This document shows, piece after piece, positions 12,845 through 14,433 of a stretch of 14,433 nucleotides of DNA. A model generated the notes under the pieces. That model saw only the letters and a list, made by a program, of their open reading frames with translations, was not told the DNA's origin and made no database searches. The number at the start of each line of letters is the position of its first letter. Position 1 is the stretch's first letter. Position numbers and translations under genes: made by a program. The stretch is from an uncultured Clostridia bacterium (GTDB taxonomy: Bacteria; Bacillota; Clostridia; Oscillospirales; Acutalibacteraceae), in contig CANQIG010000026.1 in assembly GCA_947623765.1 (NCBI GenBank), forward strand, positions 1 to 14,433, given 5' to 3'.

Positions 12845-12865
12845 GGGCGCGGGGATACCGCGCCC
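12845..12865 (-). terminator. Terminator after the epimerase-like gene
   Basis: GGGCGCGG (12845-12852), 5-nt loop, CCGCGCCC (12858-12865). On the minus strand it is followed by TTTCTTTTTG. It lies 13 bp beyond the stop codon and separates this gene from the pepT promoter. Confidence 0.9.
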
Positions 12866-12878
12866 TCCCGGGGTGGAT

Positions 12879-13757
12879 TCAGATCTCGGAGACATAGCGC
12901 TTCAGGTTCGCGAGGCCGATGCGGATCGCGGTGACCGGAGGCTCCATGCCCTCGAATTCGATGGAGACGTAGCCGTCGTAGCCGGCGGCCTTCGCGAGGA
13001 ACAGGCACTGCTTGACGGGGACCTGCCCGTGGCCGACGACCGTGCCGCGCAGGAAATTCCCGCCGCGCGTGCGGAACGCGCCCTCACCGGGGTCGCAGGC
13101 CGAGAAGGGCTTCACGATGAAATCCTTCGCGTGGATGTAGCCGAGATACGGCGCGACGCGGGAGAACGCCGCCGCAGGATCCTCGTCCGCGCAGAGGAAA
13201 TTGCCCATGTCGCCGAGGAGCTTGTAGTTCGGGTGGTTGACAGCGTTGTAGAGCTTTTCCACGCGCTCAGAATCCTGCGCGAAGAAGCCGTGGTTCTCGC
13301 ACATCGTCGTGATGCCGAACTGCGCGGCGTACTCCGTGACGGCGCGGCAGCCCTCGGCAAGCTTCGGCAGCACGGCGTCGAACGAGACGTATTTGCCCGA
13401 ATCGCGCGGGTAGCCGACCGTCGCGTCGTGGCGCATACGCTCCACGCCGAGGATCTTCCCGATGTCCACGAGCCGCTTGACGCGGGCGATCTCGGCGTCA
13501 AAGTCGCCGTCCGAGCCGTTCAGGAAGTCCGCGCCGACCGTCAGCGAGGAGATCGCGAGCCCCGCCTTTTCGGCGGCGGCGCGCAGCTTTTCGGCGTGCG
13601 CCGGGCGCTCCTCCTCAGGCATACGGAAGTCCACGAAATCGACGAACTCAATGGCGTCGAAGCCGAGCTCCGCCGTCTTCTCGATGATGCCGAAGGAGTC
13701 GATCTCGCCCTTCATGACGAGCGGAAAATAACTGTAAGAGCTGACAGAAAACTTCAT
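12879..13757 (-). CDS. Sugar phosphate isomerase/epimerase-like TIM-barrel protein
   Basis: A 292-residue protein of the xylose isomerase-like TIM barrel family (AP endonuclease 2 fold). Strand-end residues that usually bind a divalent metal are present: E154 in TTMCENHGFF, D183 in LLGDMGNF, H209 in YIHAKDF and E267 in SIEFEG. KTAELGFDAIEFVDF (28-42) is the first barrel repeat. Members isomerise or epimerise sugars and sugar acids, and several act with Gfo/Idh/MocA dehydrogenases such as the one encoded two genes away, but separate transcription units weaken that link here. The ATG follows GGGAGG at 9 nt. No convincing promoter is visible: structured repeats begin only 40 bp upstream. The substrate is unknown. 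Confidence 0.9.
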   Translation of the reverse strand: MKFSVSSYSYFPLVMKGEIDSFGIIEKTAELGFDAIEFVDFVDFRMPEEERPAHAEKLRAAAEKAGLAISSLTVGADFLNGSDGDFDAEIARVKRLVDIGKILGVERMRHDATVGYPRDSGKYVSFDAVLPKLAEGCRAVTEYAAQFGITTMCENHGFFAQDSERVEKLYNAVNHPNYKLLGDMGNFLCADEDPAAAFSRVAPYLGYIHAKDFIVKPFSACDPGEGAFRTRGGNFLRGTVVGHGQVPVKQCLFLAKAAGYDGYVSIEFEGMEPPVTAIRIGLANLKRYVSEI

Positions 13758-13943
13758 AATACAAATCCTCCCAAAGATCGTAATGCCTTAAAGGCCGCGC
13801 CTTTTTGGAAAAAGGCGCCCGAAAAACGTTTGCGCTGCCCGACCGGCAGAGCGTTTTGATGATGCCGCCCGCGGCACCTCCGCCGGGGGCAGGGCGGCTT
13901 TGCGGACAAGCCGCCCGAAAACCTTTTGTGTCACATGGCCGAA

Positions 13944-14003
13944 AGCTCCTCCGGTTTCGGCTTTGCCGAAACGCGCGGGCCGTTCCCCGCGCGAGGAGGA
14001 ACT
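13944..14003. repeat. 60-nt three-way-junction module, copy 1
   Basis: An outer stem (AGCTCCTCC at the 5' end with GGAGGAACT at the 3' end) encloses two inner hairpins: GTTTCGGC-TTT-GCCGAAAC and CGCGCGGG-ccgtt-CCCCGCGCG. This is the reference copy. GCCGAAA just upstream (13940-13946) offers TTTCGGC an alternative partner. Confidence 0.85.
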
Positions 14004-14153
14004 ATCTGCGCCTTTTTGAAAAAAGGCGCCCGAAAAACGTTTGCGTCGCCCGATCGGCGGCCTGCCGCGCGGTTTGGCACATCAGCTCCGCCGTGGGCAG
14101 GGGGCGGCTTTGCGGGAAAGCCGCCCGAAAACCTTTTGTGTCACATAGCCGAA

Positions 14154-14213
14154 AGCTCCTCCGGTTTCGGCTTCGCCGAAACGCGCGGGCCATTCCCCGC
14201 GCGAGGGGGAACT
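14154..14213. repeat. 60-nt three-way-junction module, copy 2
   Basis: Same length and fold as copy 1. Changes are TTT to TTC in the first hairpin loop, CCGTT to CCATT in the second loop, and one A to G in the outer stem that turns a T-A pair into a T-G wobble. Stems are otherwise identical. Confidence 0.85.
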
Positions 14214-14262
14214 TTCTGCGTTCCGTTCCGCGCTAGGCGAACGAATGAGGCACCGAGGCGAA

Positions 14263-14322
14263 AGCTCCTCCGGTTTCGGCTTTGCCGAAACGCGCGGGAC
14301 GCTCCCCGCGCGAGGAGGAACT
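14263..14322. repeat. 60-nt three-way-junction module, copy 3 (stand-alone)
   Basis: Exactly 60 nt again, but without the two upstream hairpins of the larger unit, showing that the module moves or duplicates independently. The second hairpin loop is ACGCT instead of CCGTT; all stems are intact. The upstream GCCGAAA is GGCGAAA here, weakening the alternative pairing. Confidence 0.85.
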
Positions 14323-14326
14323 TTCT

Positions 14327-14357
14327 ATGCATTGTTCTGCTGCGCAGAACAATGCAT
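14327..14357 (-). terminator. Long perfect hairpin after the phosphofructokinase-like gene
   Basis: ATGCATTGTTCTGC (14327-14340) pairs perfectly with 14344-14357 around TGC. It overlaps the stop codon of the minus-strand gene at the right edge. No T tract follows on the minus strand (AGAAAGTTCC), so it may work as an mRNA 3'-end barrier instead of a classic terminator. Confidence 0.6.
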
Positions 14358-14433
14358 TAGTCGCCAAACGTCACGCCGATCTCGCGGGCCGCGCGGATCT
14401 CCTCGCAGTCCACCGGGACGGTCTTGAGCTTGC
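14357..14433 (-). CDS. C-terminal end of a probable 6-phosphofructokinase (partial)
   Basis: Only the last 24 codons are in the window: KLKTVPVDCEEIRAAREIGV then TFGD and TAA. A tail of the form VPxD-x3-I-x2-AR-x-IG-x2-FGD is, from memory, typical of ATP- or PPi-dependent 6-phosphofructokinases of the mixed type in Clostridia. The upstream catalytic domain lies outside the window, so the call rests on this tail alone. The reading frame is open to the edge. Confidence 0.5.
   Translation of the reverse strand, partial: KLKTVPVDCEEIRAAREIGVTFGD

Larger units (their letters stand above)
13797..14213. repeat. Two ~210-bp structured direct repeats
   Basis: Two copies (about 13797-14003 and 14008-14213) share the same order of elements: a near-perfect hairpin GCGCCTTTTT/AAAAAGGCGC (13797-13818 and 14008-14029); CGAAAAACGTTTGCG; a variable stretch; a hairpin GGGCGGCTT/AAGCCGCCC (13892-13916 and 14102-14126); CGAAAACCTTTTGTGTCACAT; then a 60-nt module described separately. 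Stems are conserved while loops differ (TGCGGAC against TGCGGGA). Together with the third module this fills the gap of about 600 bp between genes. Open frames through it repeat with the DNA and have no good ribosome site, so I call no gene. Confidence 0.9.

Noticed and set aside
11604..13859. Plus-strand open frame of 751 codons
   Set aside because: It is antisense to pepT and the epimerase-like gene, whose motifs, ribosome sites, promoter and terminator are clear; the frame is an Arg/Asp/Val-rich shadow.
13805..14360. Overlapping open frames in the right-hand repeats, rich in Arg, with repeating segments such as RKPFVSH and RFRLCRNAR
   Set aside because: They duplicate exactly with the DNA hairpins and shift frame between copies; base changes preserve pairing and not protein.
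14327..14433. Plus-strand ATG at 14327 with GGAGG 8 nt upstream and an open frame to the edge
   Set aside because: The GGAGG is part of the structured module, the first codons are the perfect hairpin, and the rest is antisense to the phosphofructokinase-like tail. The spacing is probably chance.

Overview
This window reads as chromosome of a high-GC Gram-positive anaerobe, most likely an Oscillospiraceae-type member of the Clostridia. The basis is strong GGAGG ribosome sites, textbook TTGACA/TATAAT promoters with 17-bp spacers, a sortase with its surface protein, SdpR/SdpI, DUF6442-type small membrane proteins, peptidase T, a SEC-C protein and a clostridial-style phosphofructokinase tail. This is inferred from gene families and composition; no rRNA or other taxonomic marker is present.

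Layout. 1-341: a 25-bp minisatellite running off the left edge. 392-2326 (minus strand): an operon of two DUF6442-like membrane proteins and a small XRE regulator, driven by a consensus promoter flanked by two copies of a dyad. The two paralogues are separated by eight degenerate ~106-bp repeats that look like decayed copies of the upstream gene's 3' end. 2570-3970 (plus): an autoregulated ArsR-type repressor (SdpR-like) and an SdpI-family membrane protein with an added C-terminal PH-like domain, with a clear promoter and 23-bp operator. 3875-4283: a diverged tandem duplication of the convergent sdpI/cca junction, leaving a fragment of the cca 3' end. 4178-6871 (minus): cca preceded by a membrane-anchored C39-peptidase-like protein whose catalytic Cys position is Tyr. 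6942-7564 (plus): a SEC-C zinc-motif protein with its own promoter and terminator.

7585-10465 (minus): a surface module comprising a secreted protein with an atypical C-terminal sorting signal, a class D-like sortase, and a four-helix membrane protein with a large ectodomain. The surface-protein mRNA is predicted to begin with two stem-loops sharing the same loop sequence. 10507-12814 (minus): pepT and a Gfo/Idh/MocA oxidoreductase under one promoter. 12845-13757 (minus): a TIM-barrel sugar isomerase/epimerase-like protein. 13797-14357: non-coding structured repeats, two ~210-bp units and three copies of a 60-nt module that can fold as a three-way junction. 14357-14433 (minus): the last 24 codons of what looks like 6-phosphofructokinase.

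The strongest leads are the structured repeat family at the right end, the sortase/surface-protein/membrane-protein module with its leader hairpins, the cysteine-less C39-like anchored protein, and a recurring theme of duplicated gene 3' ends (DUF6442 array and sdpI/cca scar). No CRISPR array, insertion sequence, tRNA or rRNA was seen.
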